DNA from: Cryptomeria japonica
Taxonomy: Eukaryota; Streptophyta; Pinopsida; Cupressales; Cupressaceae
DNA: 64,000 bases
Assembly (NCBI RefSeq): GCF_030272615.1
Contig: NC_081406.1
Span: 172,444,361 to 172,508,360 of the forward strand
Direction: 5' to 3'
Positions within the stretch are counted from its first letter, which is position 1. Each line of letters opens with the position of its first letter. The notes under the pieces are model-generated. The model made no database searches, was not told the DNA's origin, and worked only from the letters and a program-made list of their open reading frames with translations. The position numbers and the translations under genes are program-made. Of this stretch, positions 24,035-35,221 are shown piece after piece.

Positions 24035-24054
24035 TTTTACCACATCACACATCT

Positions 24055-25125
24055 ATTATCTCACCTTTGACAAAACCTTAAAGTCATCTACTTGCCACCT
24101 CAGCCACATTCCTTGGAAGAATATCATCCACCTACATTTCTCACTCAAGCCCCTCCAGTTGCACATATTATTTTATCCACTCCGTATAGATTCATTTATC
24201 TCAATCTACATCCAATTTAGTAGAAACTCTAATCCTCTACTCGCCACATGTTGACTATCTTGATACTCCTCCTCATCTTCAATTGAGACTAAGGGGAATT
24301 TAGGGACCTTGAGATGCATTTTGTAGAAGTCTTTTGGAATGGGAATGAGATTTTGGGCATCTATATTCATCACCACATCTTCAATGACCTCCTGAACCTG
24401 ATCTTTGAAGATCTTCTCATATAATAATCTTACCTTTTATTTACTGAAACCCAAGTCCATAAAAATTGCTATAAACATGGAAGAGATATCTATTTTTACT
24501 CAGTATTTATGGTTTGTAAATAAAAACTCATCTCCCAAAATTCTCCTCACTACATGAAGAACTAATGGGTGATCATACCCATTCAATTCCATTAATTTAA
24601 TTTGAATTATTTGATGTCCATTGCCACCTAAGAAATTGGGAGTGATATTTTATAATTGATTTCTATTTCTATAGGAATCATTTCCTCCTTCAGCAACCTT
24701 TCATGTTACCTAAAATTAAATGCCCATCATACAATTGGACCCTATCCTTGCTATAAAATATCGTAGAAAATTAGTGGCATCAAAGTCAAGAATCATTTCA
24801 TCATTTCCTTATCAAATCAATCTTTTAAACCTACTCCTTTCCACTAATGTGTCTAGCAGCCACCACCTCAGCGCAAATATCAACCTATTTGTTATCCTTG
24901 CTCCACCATAGTTGCAGTTCTATTATCCAACTTGTCTGTCACCTCATTTCCTTCTCTATATACATGACTAGTTTTAATTTTTTCAAATTTTCCTATCATT
25001 TCCATAATTTTTTATAACCAACATGCTAATTTCTAATTAGGTGTTCGACTCTTTCATATTTCATTGATGGTGATCAAACCAGTAACATTTATTTTTCCTA
25101 TTCTTAATAATTATCTATTGCCACC
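24055..25125 (-). pseudogene. LINE RNase H end, remnant 1
   Basis: Read on the - strand, about 25,060-24,900 gives KIMEMIGKFEKIKTSHVYRE and GNEVTDKL, the C-terminal part of a plant LINE RNase H (the usual ending is SHVYREGN-x-ADxLA). Farther along, about 24,400-24,220, an open acidic tail reads QNLIPIPKDFYKMHLKVPKF and SIEDEEEYQDSQHVASRG. Stops and frameshifts are frequent. No target duplication was found, so borders are approximate. Confidence 0.6.
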
Positions 25126-25429
25126 ACTTTTTTCGAAGGATGTAGTAGACTTGATGACCCATTAAAGATCTATGTTTTTGAAAAATACAATTACCCTCCA
25201 CTATCAATTCATGCCACCAGAATATGTAGATATCAATCTTCAAATTCCATATCCCATCTATTGATCCCATTACTATTAAAATCATCAATATGGTTTAAAA
25301 TTCCTATCATCATTTCCTTCTTAGATTGATGCCAATTCGACCTGTCCTATCAATAATCCAAATAGGTCTACTTTAGCCTACTGCCTTAGCTACGACTATA
25401 GATTTCCCTTCAACTATGTCTTTCTATTT

Positions 25430-25840
25430 CAGTTTATTTCTTGGCTAACTTGTCTGCCAAATCATTCCCCTCTCTATAAATATGACTAATTTTAAAATCT
25501 TCAAATTTGCCTATCAATTTATTTATTAGATATAACCATTGTGCTAGCATCCAATGAGGAATTTAATTCTTTTGAATAATATTAATCACTATCATTGAGT
25601 CACCTTCTAGATGAATTTTCATAGCACCAATATTCATCCCCATTTGCAATCTTACGAATGTCGCTCTAAATTTTGCTATGTTATTGGTATTATGAACATT
25701 GATTTTTAAGCAATAACATTGCCATTCTCATCCCTAGCAACACATCTCATTCCAACTAGGCCTAGATTGCCTTTTGCCACCCCATCAAAATTTATTTTCA
25801 TCCATTTAGTCTTAGGCGATCTTCCATCTGACATCATTCT
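25430..25840 (-). pseudogene. LINE RNase H domain, remnant 2
   Basis: The - strand encodes most of an RVT_3-type RNase H: NVHNTNNIAKFRATFVRLQM, then GAMKIHLEGDSMIVINIIQK, then KFEDFKISHIYREGNDLADK. The Asp of LEGDS and the final Asp remain; the catalytic Glu after NNIA is Lys, as in the copy at 14.5 kb. The N-terminal strand is interrupted by stops. It is a second, separate copy of the domain also seen at 24.9-25.1 kb. Confidence 0.7.
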
Positions 25841-26041
25841 TGGAAGGAGAAGGGTGATTAACGAATGCTACCCCATTAGTCTTATGGTTTATAGATTGTG
25901 TTCACAAAGTAAATTAATGGGGTTGATTTTTTGAATTAAATTAATGGGGATGATTTTTTGAATTGAACTACAAATTCCTTTTCGATGGTTTTAGCCTCCA
26001 TTAATGGACTCAATCAGAGGGAATAAATTATGGTTCTATTT

Positions 26042-26046
26042 ACAGT
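26042..26046. repeat. Target-site duplication of element 3, left
   Basis: ACAGT, immediately before the TG of the left LTR; repeated at 37,581-37,585. Five bases is the normal length for Ty3/gypsy integration. Confidence 0.85.
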
Positions 26047-26858
26047 TGTAGACACCTAAAATTGTTCAATCTAATTAAATAAATATCTTTATTTATTTAA
26101 TTACTTTAGCCTAATTCATCTATTAATTAAATAAATCTTTATTTATTTAATTAATTCATTTATCCTCTTCTAGCCTTATTTCTCATTTAAATAAATACAT
26201 TTATTTATTTAAATTATCCTTTTCCTAAATTAAATAAATATCTTATTTATTTAATTGATCCCACTTCTTCTATTAATTATATAAATCTTTATTTATTTAA
26301 TTAATTCATTAACCTTTTCTACCCATGACACATGTCATTCATCTCTTAATTCATACACTACCTACCCCTTTCATTATTTTATTATTTCTTTTACCTACCC
26401 TCTAATCATAGCCGACCTCCTTATACACCTCTCAATCTTATCCCTCCATTTCATATAGTGTTTTCTATATAAGGAGATGCTTCCTTCATTATCAAACCCT
26501 AATCAATCATTCTAATCAATCTATGCATTCAACCCCCCACTAACTACTTGACTACACTATGCTTTTGAACATAGGCGATCCTACTTGCAACCACATTCCG
26601 TTCTTTGTTGAGCTCTTGTGCACATAAAATTTGAGAGCAAATATATCAAGCAAGATCAATGGAGATAGGAAGAATGGAGATCCAAACCCTATTCGACATG
26701 TGATGGTATAATCTTTGTGATTTCATTTGATTTGCATTGTCTTAGGTAATCTTCATATGTTATGGTGGATCTTTGTTGTTGTTAGGCTAGGGTTTTGTGG
26801 TTGAATTCATTTAGCCTTTCAATATCGTTATTATTGTTATCCATTTTCACCATAAAAA
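26047..26858 (+). repeat. 5' LTR of element 3
   Basis: 812 bp, about 98% identical to 36,770-37,580. The first 280 bp hold five AT-rich inverted repeats built on TTAAATAAAT / ATTTATTTAA. The end reads TTCACCATAAAAA, where the 3' copy has TTCACCATATACA. Confidence 0.92.
26466..26474 (+). promoter_or_regulatory. Probable LTR TATA box
   Basis: TATATAAGG lies inside the LTR, followed about 30 bp later by a pyrimidine/adenine start-like region (TCATTATCAAACCC). The right LTR conserves it near 37,187. Plausible RNA polymerase II promoter; the transcription start is not demonstrated. Confidence 0.55.
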
Positions 26859-26880
26859 TTTTGGCACGCCCCGTGGGACA
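26859..26880 (+). promoter_or_regulatory. Primer-binding site of element 3
   Basis: TTTTGGCACGCCCCGTGGGA directly follows the LTR, in the style of Tat-like plant gypsy sites (TTGGCGCC/TTGGCACG...). The tRNA identity is not certain. Confidence 0.75.
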
Positions 26881-27007
26881 TGGATTTTTGTTAGATCTAT
26901 GTTTTTTTTGCAGATTTTTCTAACCCTATATTGTTGTTTTGTAAAACAATTTGGAGAATAATCTTGTGCAGCTAGGGTTTTGGACACAAAATCAAGATCT
27001 TAGAGAG

Positions 27008-27880
27008 ATTCGATCATATCTCACAAACGGATAGGAAATTTTGCACCAAAGTTTTTTTACAGGTTGAAGAAAGTATCAGGAGCTCACAATCTAAAATTCA
27101 GAATTTTTGGAGCAAAGTTTCATTTTCTATGAATTTTTTATGATTTTTCATAAAAAATTAATTTTGAGAGCAAATGAGAGAATTTTTTGGATTTTCTTAT
27201 ATTTTTGGAAATCTCTCATAATTATACATAGGATCTGTTATTTTTTATTTCAATTTTGATGCAAAATATTTCCCTAAAAATTGGATCTTTAAAAATTAGG
27301 GTTTTTCCTTATTTTGATCAGATCTCACAAACGGCTTTGAATTTTGACATCAAATTTTTTGTGAAAGTCAGGAAAAGTATCAGAAGGATTTAGTAAAAAT
27401 TGCATATTTTTTGGATCAAGTTTTCAATTTATATGATTTTTTTATGATTTTTCATAAAAAATTAATTTTGAGAGTAAATTAGAGAATTTTTCGGATTTTA
27501 TTACATTTTTTGAAATATCTCAGAATTATACACAGGATCTGTTCTTTGTTATTTTAAATTTGATGCAAAATCATTCCTCAAAAATCAGATCTTTGAAAAT
27601 TAGGGTTTTGCATTATTTTACTCATATCTCACAAACTGCTTGGATTTGTTGTAGAAATTTTTTTATGAAGGTTTGGAAGACAATCAGGACTCTCCAGTAA
27701 AAATTTTAGATTTTTTGGATTGATTTTGCATTTTATATAAAAAATTTATGATTTTTCATAACAAATTAATTTTTGGAGCAAATTAGCAAATTTTTTGGAT
27801 TTTCTTACATTTCTGGAAATCTCTTGAAATTTTATAGATGGTGCTTTTTTATAATGAATCAAATCTTTGAATTGGTCAAA
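27008..27880 (+). repeat. Three ~305-bp tandem repeats in the leader of element 3
   Basis: Units start near 27,008, 27,317 and 27,619, each opening with CATATCTCACAAACGG or a close variant and containing an AT-rich hairpin (TTTTTATGA, four T, TCATAAAAA). The units are diverged, so the duplication predates this insertion. Confidence 0.8.
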
Positions 27881-28129
27881 AAAATGCATTGTTGAAGGCC
27901 CCTATTTCACAAAGTCTTTTGGATCTAAAATTTACCTAACTTGTGTGCTTGCAGGAAGGGGTGATTATTTCAATCAATCCAATCTACTAATAAATCTTTG
28001 TTGCAGGTCCTTGGCAAGGGTTTTTGGATTTTTATTGTGTGCCTTGTTTTCATAGACTAGCAAACACTTCAATTGGTGCAGTAAAATTGAATCATTGTCT
28101 TTTGTGTCTTGAGCAACAGGCTCTTTTTA

Positions 28130-28700
28130 TTTAATCTTTAGAGGGCCTGTCTTCCCGTGTGGTCATTAGGACTACTAGTCAGAAGAGAATGACCCAAGTG
28201 GTAGCGAGGAAAACCCACCTCTTCCGAACCACTATAAACAATTGTATTCATGGTGAAAACTATGGATAACATGTGCTGATTAGTTCATACTGACACTATG
28301 TCTCCCCATAAACCCGTTTGATCAAATTTATTTGATCAGTTGTAGGGCGTAACCCCTACCGGCTGAGAGTCTTCTGTATTTACAGAGCTGAAAGTGCCGC
28401 ACGTATGGCCACATGAGCGGATGCCCTTACTAGCACCTTTTTGTTTTAGAAGCCAAAATCCTTCTAGTTGTTGAGGCAGGAGGTCGAACCTCAGGTAGTG
28501 GCCCACACACATACGGTTCTTAGTAGAGATACAAAGTTTGCCACGGGGAGTTTTCATGGGGATTGATGCTTGGCTGACCCGAGAAGTGAGTGCTGAGGGT
28601 GGAGCCAGTGAGGTCAAGCATCTAAGTATCCGCTTTGAATAGCGAAGCCTCGGGGGTAAAACCTCATGTGGGATCAACAACTATTGTCTTGGCCAGCCAT
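28130..28700 (+). other. Conserved leader block of element 3
   Basis: A relatively GC-rich, non-coding block between the tandem repeats and the CA-rich leader. It contains GAATGACCCAAGTGG, GAACCACTATAAA and GAGCGGATGCCCTTACTAG, which recur in diverged form at 6.0-6.3 kb. A 114-codon opening on the - strand (28,680-28,336) has no homology I recognise and is probably chance. Confidence 0.6.
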
Positions 28701-29414
28701 AAGAATTGTGCTTGACTTATTTTAAACATTCAAAACATTCAAGACCAAACAACAAAACATTGTGTCTTCAAGTGTATGCAAAACATTTTTTACATCAAAC
28801 AACACACTTTTCTTGGAGTCATTTTGAGTCTAAACACTTGCAAACATTGAGTCCTCATCAACATTGTGTCCTCTTGTCACGAAAAATAGTCAAACATTCA
28901 GATTTGGTCACAACCAATAACTTCACAAATTGGAAAAAATTTATAGTCCAACAAACAAGAGCAATCAATTTCAGAATTCTTGAGCTTCCTAGGTTGTTTC
29001 TCCAGGTTTTCATCTAGCATTCAACTTGTCTCTGGGTCTCACAAAGTCCATCATTGCTTTACATCTTGCATTAAATTTACATTTGTCTAAACTTGAGTCA
29101 AAAGGTCACTTGCTTGTCCTCATCATACTTTGTCAACACACTACATACAACAACATTTTGCTAAGTGGTCCCTCATCAAGGTCTATCACCTTTGGGTCTC
29201 ATTTGGTCTTACTTAGAGTCAAGGTCAACTTACCTCATCAAGAGAAACTATCCTCTCTTTGGAAGTCACACCTACTCTACTACATACATACTTGGTCTTA
29301 CACTTTGGACATTGCAAGTACACCTCGGATTCATTTACATTCCATCCAACTCTTGGTCTTCCATACTTTTTCCATTTTCATCTAGTCTCACACATCTCGG
29401 TCAATACCTAGTTC
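28701..29414 (+). other. CA/TC-rich leader before gag of element 3
   Basis: Low-G, ACATT/CTTCA-rich sequence up to the gag start. Two overlapping openings on the + strand here look compositional rather than coding. Confidence 0.5.
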
Positions 29415-31214
29415 ATGGATGAAACCCATCTCCAAAAATCTAGGAGAGAAACTAAAGAGGCTCAAGAGTCTGCAAACATGAGTTCTTATGAGTATGAGAA
29501 TGATATCTTTTTCAATTCTGATCATACTACATTACTTGACATGGATGCCTATAGAAACATTCCAAATGTTGAGAACATGGACACTACAAACAACAATGAT
29601 ACACACAATGATGATAGACAATACTTCTTACAAATGATGGCACAAAGTGGATCCAAGATACCTCATGATTTTGACATGTCTCAAATAATGGAAAATCGAC
29701 CTTTGCAACAACCTCACTCCAACATGGCTCAAAGGAGGCCTAATAGTGGAGGCAATAGAAGACCACATCTTGTGCCTGAATCACCATAATCTTTGTTTCA
29801 AAAACCAGAGGTCCCACATACACATGGTCAAGCATATGATACTCACCTTCGCAGACCATTATGGAAGTCTTATGTAGAAAAATATTCTCGATCACATACC
29901 AATGCTAAGGATCAACCACCAAAGCAATTGGATATTCAAAGGCATGCTCAAAATTTGGACGCAAGGAAACCCCATGTCAAATTTGGGGGCAACACATTAG
30001 AACATGACATGCCTATAGAGTATGGTATACATGGACAAAATAGATATTTCGTTCCTCAACATGAATCTATACCAAGTGGTCCATATATGCAGCATCACTA
30101 TAGACCTCCTCCATATGAACATGTGTATGATCAATATCATCCATATATGCAACATGCTTCTCCTCCAATTGGTGCCTCAAGCATGGGGTATGGTCCAAGA
30201 AGTTGATCTCCACCTAGGAGCAATTTGGAGCAACAAATCAGGGACTTACAAAAGAAAATGGAGGACATAAATACACTGAAACCAACATACACAATGAGAG
30301 ACATTTGTCCTTATCCATTTGACAAGAGCATTCCAAAGCCTCCTTTTCCTACACACTTTGTGACGCCTAAATTTGATAAGTATAGAGGAAAAGGGGATCC
30401 TAAGGCACACATAAGACAGTTTTTCACAGCTTGCATTGAGGTAGCAGCAGAAGAGACATATTTGATGAGATTAATCCCACAAAGCTTAGGTGATCAAGCT
30501 ATGGAATGGTTCTCCCAACTTCCACCTGGTATTAAGTCATGGGGTGACTTAGCAGAGGCATTTATTCAACATTTCTCCTACAACATAGAGACAGACATAT
30601 CAATCACTACTTTGTGCAACACCAAGCAAAAGGATGGAGAATCTTTTTCATCATTTTTACAAAGATGGAGAAATCTAGCTAGCAGATGCTCTTGTGAAAT
30701 TCCACAAAAACAAATGGTAGAAATGTTCACCCAAAATGTTAACAAGGACTTTGGTTATGACCTAAGAAAATCTTGCTTGTCCACCTTCAAGGACATCATT
30801 GAAAAAGGCTTAGCAACAGAAAAGGTCCTAATTGAACAAGGAGTCATTAAGCTATTCAAGGAAAACAAAGATGACTTTAAAGGAAAAGATAAACCAAGAT
30901 TTTGGAACAAAAACAAGAACACAGTCAATGATGGTGTTGTTGATGCTAATACGGTACGACCAAAAATCATTTTTTCTGGATCAAGCTTTACAAACAATCA
31001 AGTGAATACTCAAACAACTTCCAAATCACGAAGGAAGTACACTCCATTGGGAGAACCACTTGAGTCAGTTTTCAAAAAGCTAGTGGCAAACAAAGTAATC
31101 ACAATTCAAGATTTTCCTCCATATGAACCAAAGGTTAAACCAAATTGGTGGAATGATGACATTGAGATTGAAGGGCACTCATCCAATCAAGAACATGAAA
31201 TTGTCATCGATTGA
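29415..31214 (+). pseudogene. gag of element 3 (two nonsense codons, damaged knuckle)
   Basis: ATG 29,415 opens one frame that reads to 31,214 with only two interruptions: TAA at 29,787 (before SLFQKPE) and TGA at 30,204 (within RS-stop-SPPRSN), both expected from C-to-T changes of CAA and CGA. The N-terminal half is polar and His/Pro/Tyr-rich (PPPYEHVYDQYHPYMQH). The Retrotrans_gag core spans about 30,340-30,800 with FDKYRGKGDPKAHIRQFFTA, LGDQAMEWFSQLPPGIKSW and DGESFSSFLQRWRNLASRC. The end is altered: a 140-bp tandem duplication truncates the frame just where the zinc knuckle should begin. Well preserved for this window. Confidence 0.88.
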
Positions 31215-33486
31215 AGAACATCATAAGAGCAAAGGTCATAAGATGGGAAATTGTCATCGACTGAAGAACATCATACAAGATCTCATTGATAGGGGTGACA
31301 TTGAGATTGAAGGACACTCATCCAATCAAGAACATGAAATGTTTAAGGAACCATTCCCAAAGCATGACAAGGGAAAAGTTGCAGCCACAGATGACCAAAC
31401 CAACTATACCAGAGCATCTTATAACTATGATTCAACCATCAATCACATCTCGATGGACAATTATATCTCTACCATTATCATCAAGGACAAAACCCCTGAG
31501 AATTCTACCCAGAGACCCAAGATCGTTCTGAAAGGCGTTGGATCTTCTTCCGAACCTACCTCTGAATGTAATGTTACAACTCGTCGAGGTAAATTCACTT
31601 TGCTAGGTGCTCCAGCTAAAAACACCACTTCCTCATCAACCAAACCTGAGTATGACCTTGTAGAATAGTTAGGGAAGACACTTGCGCTCATCTCCATCCT
31701 TGAGCTCTTACGTATATCCCCCGCACATAAAGCCATTATTGATAAAATCTTGAGAGACACTGCTATCCCTACTAATCTGAATGTGGACCAGTTTCAAGCA
31801 ATGGTGGGATACCTTTCCATTCCACACTCCCTTACATTCACAGAAGTCAATGATACCTCCGTAAGTCAGCCACATAACGCACCTTTATACATTGAAGCCT
31901 TCATACACAAACATCGAATAAAACAAGTTCTGATAGATGGAGGAGCAGGTCTAAACATTTGTACATTGAGCACTATTAAACAATTGGGATATTCGGATAA
32001 AGCTATGAATTCTACAAACAAAATTACCATTAAGGCATATGATGATGAAGAGCGCTCATCCAAGGGCACAATCACCTTACCTCTTAGAGTTGGGCCAGTT
32101 ACAAAAGATGTGGTTTGTCAAGTCCTAGACCTTGATCTCACATACAACATATTGCTAGGATGTCCATGGATTCATGAGATGGGAGCAGTCCCATCTACAT
32201 ATCATCGATGTATCAAGTTTCCACATAATGGAGTTGAAGTGACCGTCAAAGTTGATCCTAATCCATTCATATATTGCAACAATCTGCAACCTAGATTAGA
32301 AATAACAATCCCAGTCAATCGACAAGTTGTTCCTTCTTCAACATATGTGGATCCAGAATCCTTGAAAGCTTCTACATCAAAACAAACAGAGCTAAAAGAA
32401 AAATTCAAGATTAAAGACATGGGATGTGGTGAGTATATCTTTCATGTTGATCAACTCCCACTATCTCCTAAGGTATTCAGTCGACAGGAACAATGTACAA
32501 ACAATTTGCAATGCCAAGGAATTGGGTGTGAACCACCTAGTGTTGTGGCTACTAAGTCTAAATGCAAATCTCCTCCAGTGGTGCAAGAAACTCTTGATAT
32601 CAATAGTCCTAAGAGTGATTCCAGTGAAGAATCTATTGAGAGTATCACCAGCCCTCTTGAGAACTCACATAGCTTTACCATATCATCCATTCATTCCATA
32701 TCCACTCCACTCCCAAACTTTGATCAATGAGAATCACAAAAGCCCTTACTCATTGGGGATCAAAAATCAAGCTTTGAAAAGAAAAATCTAAAAGTCAAAA
32801 ATAAAGAAAATTCCTTTAGTCCAAATCAAAATCAAAAGCTATTGGACTCTGCAAAAATAAAGTTCAAGGACAAAAATCCTATGAAGCAAAAAGAACAAGA
32901 GTTGATCTCCCCTAATATCAAAATAACTGGGGGCAAAAGTTCTACAATTTTAAATCAAAAAGCATACTTGTTGATCCTAAGTCTCCATCATGCTATCCTA
33001 CTTTCATTTCTTTTCACAATCACAAGCCTTCATCACTCATCCACTTGTTTCACACATCCATTCCCTTCTAGTGATACATCATGGACCTTTAATGGAGCTT
33101 CCTCGAAGGACTTTGCTATCAGTGATGCCCAAACTTCTTCAGGTGACACACATATGGGCCTGTGTAGTCCACACACTAGTAATTCTATCTTAGTTCCTTT
33201 ATCAACAAAGACAGTCACTCAAGCTACACATCATTCAGTCAAGGAACGATGCAGCTACAATCACAAAGTCAAGCCTTGCACATTTGAGGTAGGGGACTTA
33301 GTTCTCAGAGAAAATCCCAAAAATCAGCAAGACAGAGAGAAGAAGGGCAAGTTTGAACCAAATTGGCTTGGTCCTTACATCATTACAACAACATATGGAT
33401 CTGGGGCATATCATCTCTCAACTACAGAAGGTGAACCTTTGGAGGATCCTATCAACAGCATGCACCTTCACAGGTTCTACACATAG
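31123..33486 (+). pseudogene. Protease fused in frame to integrase C-terminus (element 3)
   Basis: One frame covers a knuckle remnant (HHKSKGHKMGNCHRLKNIIQ, about 31,212-31,275), a protease (about 31,750-32,280) and an integrase C-terminal domain (about 33,250-33,486), interrupted only by TAG 31,666 and TGA 32,728, both explainable as C-to-T. The protease has VLIDGGAGLNICTLSTIKQL and ILLGCPWIHEMGAVPSTYH, a Tat-type site with catalytic Asp present. The integrase end reads KVKPCTFEVGDLVLRENPKN, then GKFEPNWLGPYIIT and HLHRFYT. RT, RNase H and the DDE core are missing, yet the frame is kept across the join (32,731-33,240, low-complexity Lys-rich). Confidence 0.85.
31157..31341 (+). repeat. Tandem duplication across the gag knuckle
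   Basis: GACATTGAGATTGAAGGGCA and the following bases (to CATGAAAT) occur at 31,157 and again at 31,297, 140 bp apart. A shorter echo (GGAAATTGTCATCGAyTGAA) sits between. The duplication shifts the frame. Confidence 0.8.
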
Positions 33487-35221
33487 CTCTTTGGAATATC
33501 CTAATTCAAAAATACAAAAAAATCAAAAATTTCAAAAATACAAAAAAATCAAAAATTTCAAAAATACAAAAAAATTCAAAAAATCCAAAAATACAAAAAA
33601 ATTATAAAACAAAAAAAATCATTACTTGGTGAAAACTTGGCAAAAAGGCGCCTTGTGACACAAAAAACATTGAAAAATTGAAAAAAGTAAAGAGAAATAA
33701 TTTCGTCCAACGGTGAAAACCACTTCGATGGTGCCCTGGGCAAGTACCATGGTGAACACTAGGTCACCCGCGCCATGCGTAGAGACATTGCTCCTCCCTC
33801 CTTCAGGATTCTCTTTCATCACTTCACTTTGCACACACTCATGACCAATTCATCCATAATAAACTTACCCATTCCCATCATGGCTTGTTATTGATCTACC
33901 CAAGATTGGTTAGCCATTCATAATAAACCTCCCTTTTCACCTCCCTTTCCATCCATAATAAATCAGCTCCTATCTGTGGCTAACGCAAAACCTACGTCTA
34001 GTGATGGGTGTGGAACTGAGAACATCACATGTTTCGAGGAGTACAGTTTCTTCCATCTTTCTTCAGTCTATCCACGCACAATCCGCAATAAAGCAACATT
34101 TGCATCATAGATCCGCAATAAAGTATCAGTTTCATGGATTCAGTCAGTTTCAGATGAGACACAATAGCAACAAATCAAATCTTTCAACAGACTCAGACAA
34201 CATATGGTTCAGTGCTATCTATCCTTTCTGTGAAAGTAAACATTGTGACCATAATCAAATAAGACTTATACAAGTGACAAGAGACACTAAATTTGAGGAC
34301 TACAGTGGATGTTGGTGTCAAGTCTTGGTTTTCTTTTGATTTTATCTTTTGGTGACATATCTTTTAGCTTTTCTAGGATGTCTCTGACTAGAGATTTTAT
34401 CTCTAGGATGTCTTTGACTAGAAAGGCGAGGATGGGGTATCGTCACCTATTTGTATTTGTTGTCTGTGGATTGTCTCTTAGTAATGCTATGACTTGTCCA
34501 AGGATATGAGGACACTGTGAGTCTAGTATGAATTGGGGCATTCCTTGTTTGTGACTGTCTTATCTCCATGCAAACAGGTACAATGACTTTTTGGGTCGAA
34601 CATATGCCTCTATTGTCATAACCTACTTGCCATAATAAAGCTCAATGATGATAACACACAAGAAGCTCTTTCACTTTCATATCTTCTGTCTTCCATCCCC
34701 CTTTCTTGATTGACTTCCATCATCCTTCTTGAGTCCACGTAGCCTGCTATCACATGACTGAGTATAATGACACACCAAAAACATTTGCATTTCATGTAGT
34801 TGTACCTGCATTACCACATATAAGCATTTCATACATACATACATATAGATATCACAACTGCATCACATCCTGCACACAACACCTGTTAGCACAATTTACA
34901 TTTGCATTATCATATTCATCTGCATTACATACATTCACATTTGCATCATGCATACACATATAAAACATAAAAGAACAAAAAAAATATATATTGCATTGCA
35001 TCATATACATATTTGCATCCATATCATAAGCATCACATAAAAACATCTCATCATATAGGTACACATGCATATAGATGCCGCAAAGATGAATCATCTCATA
35101 TATATATATATAAAGTGTCATGATACAATGATGTCAAAATCATATGGCTACAATCACCCGCAAGTGTCTACATCATCATTAAAAAATGGTACAATACTGA
35201 TACATAGGGAGCCTTCTATAG
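33487..35221 (+). other. 3' region of element 3, including an A-rich minisatellite
   Basis: After the integrase end, 33,500-33,610 is a ~28-bp tandem repeat made of AAAATACAAAAAAATC and AAAATTTC words. The rest is non-coding; 34,370-34,420 has a short duplication (TCTAGGATGTCT) and 34,800-35,120 is CAT/TAT-rich. Confidence 0.6.

Larger units (their letters stand above)
15733..24049 (+). mobile_element. Gypsy-type LTR element with gag and PR only
   Basis: Similar LTRs (15,733-17,487 and 22,875 to about 24,034-24,049) flank a 5.4-kb internal region. It holds a degenerate primer site, a long AT-rich leader, gag, a protease-like region, a proline-rich extension and a polypurine tract. No RT, RNase H or integrase core is visible. 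This makes it a non-autonomous, TR-GAG-like derivative needing enzymes in trans. A possible 5-bp duplication is CATCT (15,728-15,732 and 24,050-24,054), but the second copy lies about 16 bp beyond where LTR similarity fades, so the right border is uncertain. Confidence 0.78.

Noticed and set aside
28336-28680. 114-codon opening on the - strand in the element 3 leader
   Set aside because: It lies in a conserved non-coding leader block, has no recognisable domain and is broken in the related block at 6.0-6.3 kb.
33090-33120. Residual RNase H start (WTFNGASSK) in element 3
   Set aside because: The phrase resembles WTLxFDGAS of RNase H but is too short and lacks the Asp; it may be chance.
33250-33486. 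Complete integrase in element 3
   Set aside because: Only the C-terminal domain is present; HHCC and DDE residues are absent between the protease and this domain.
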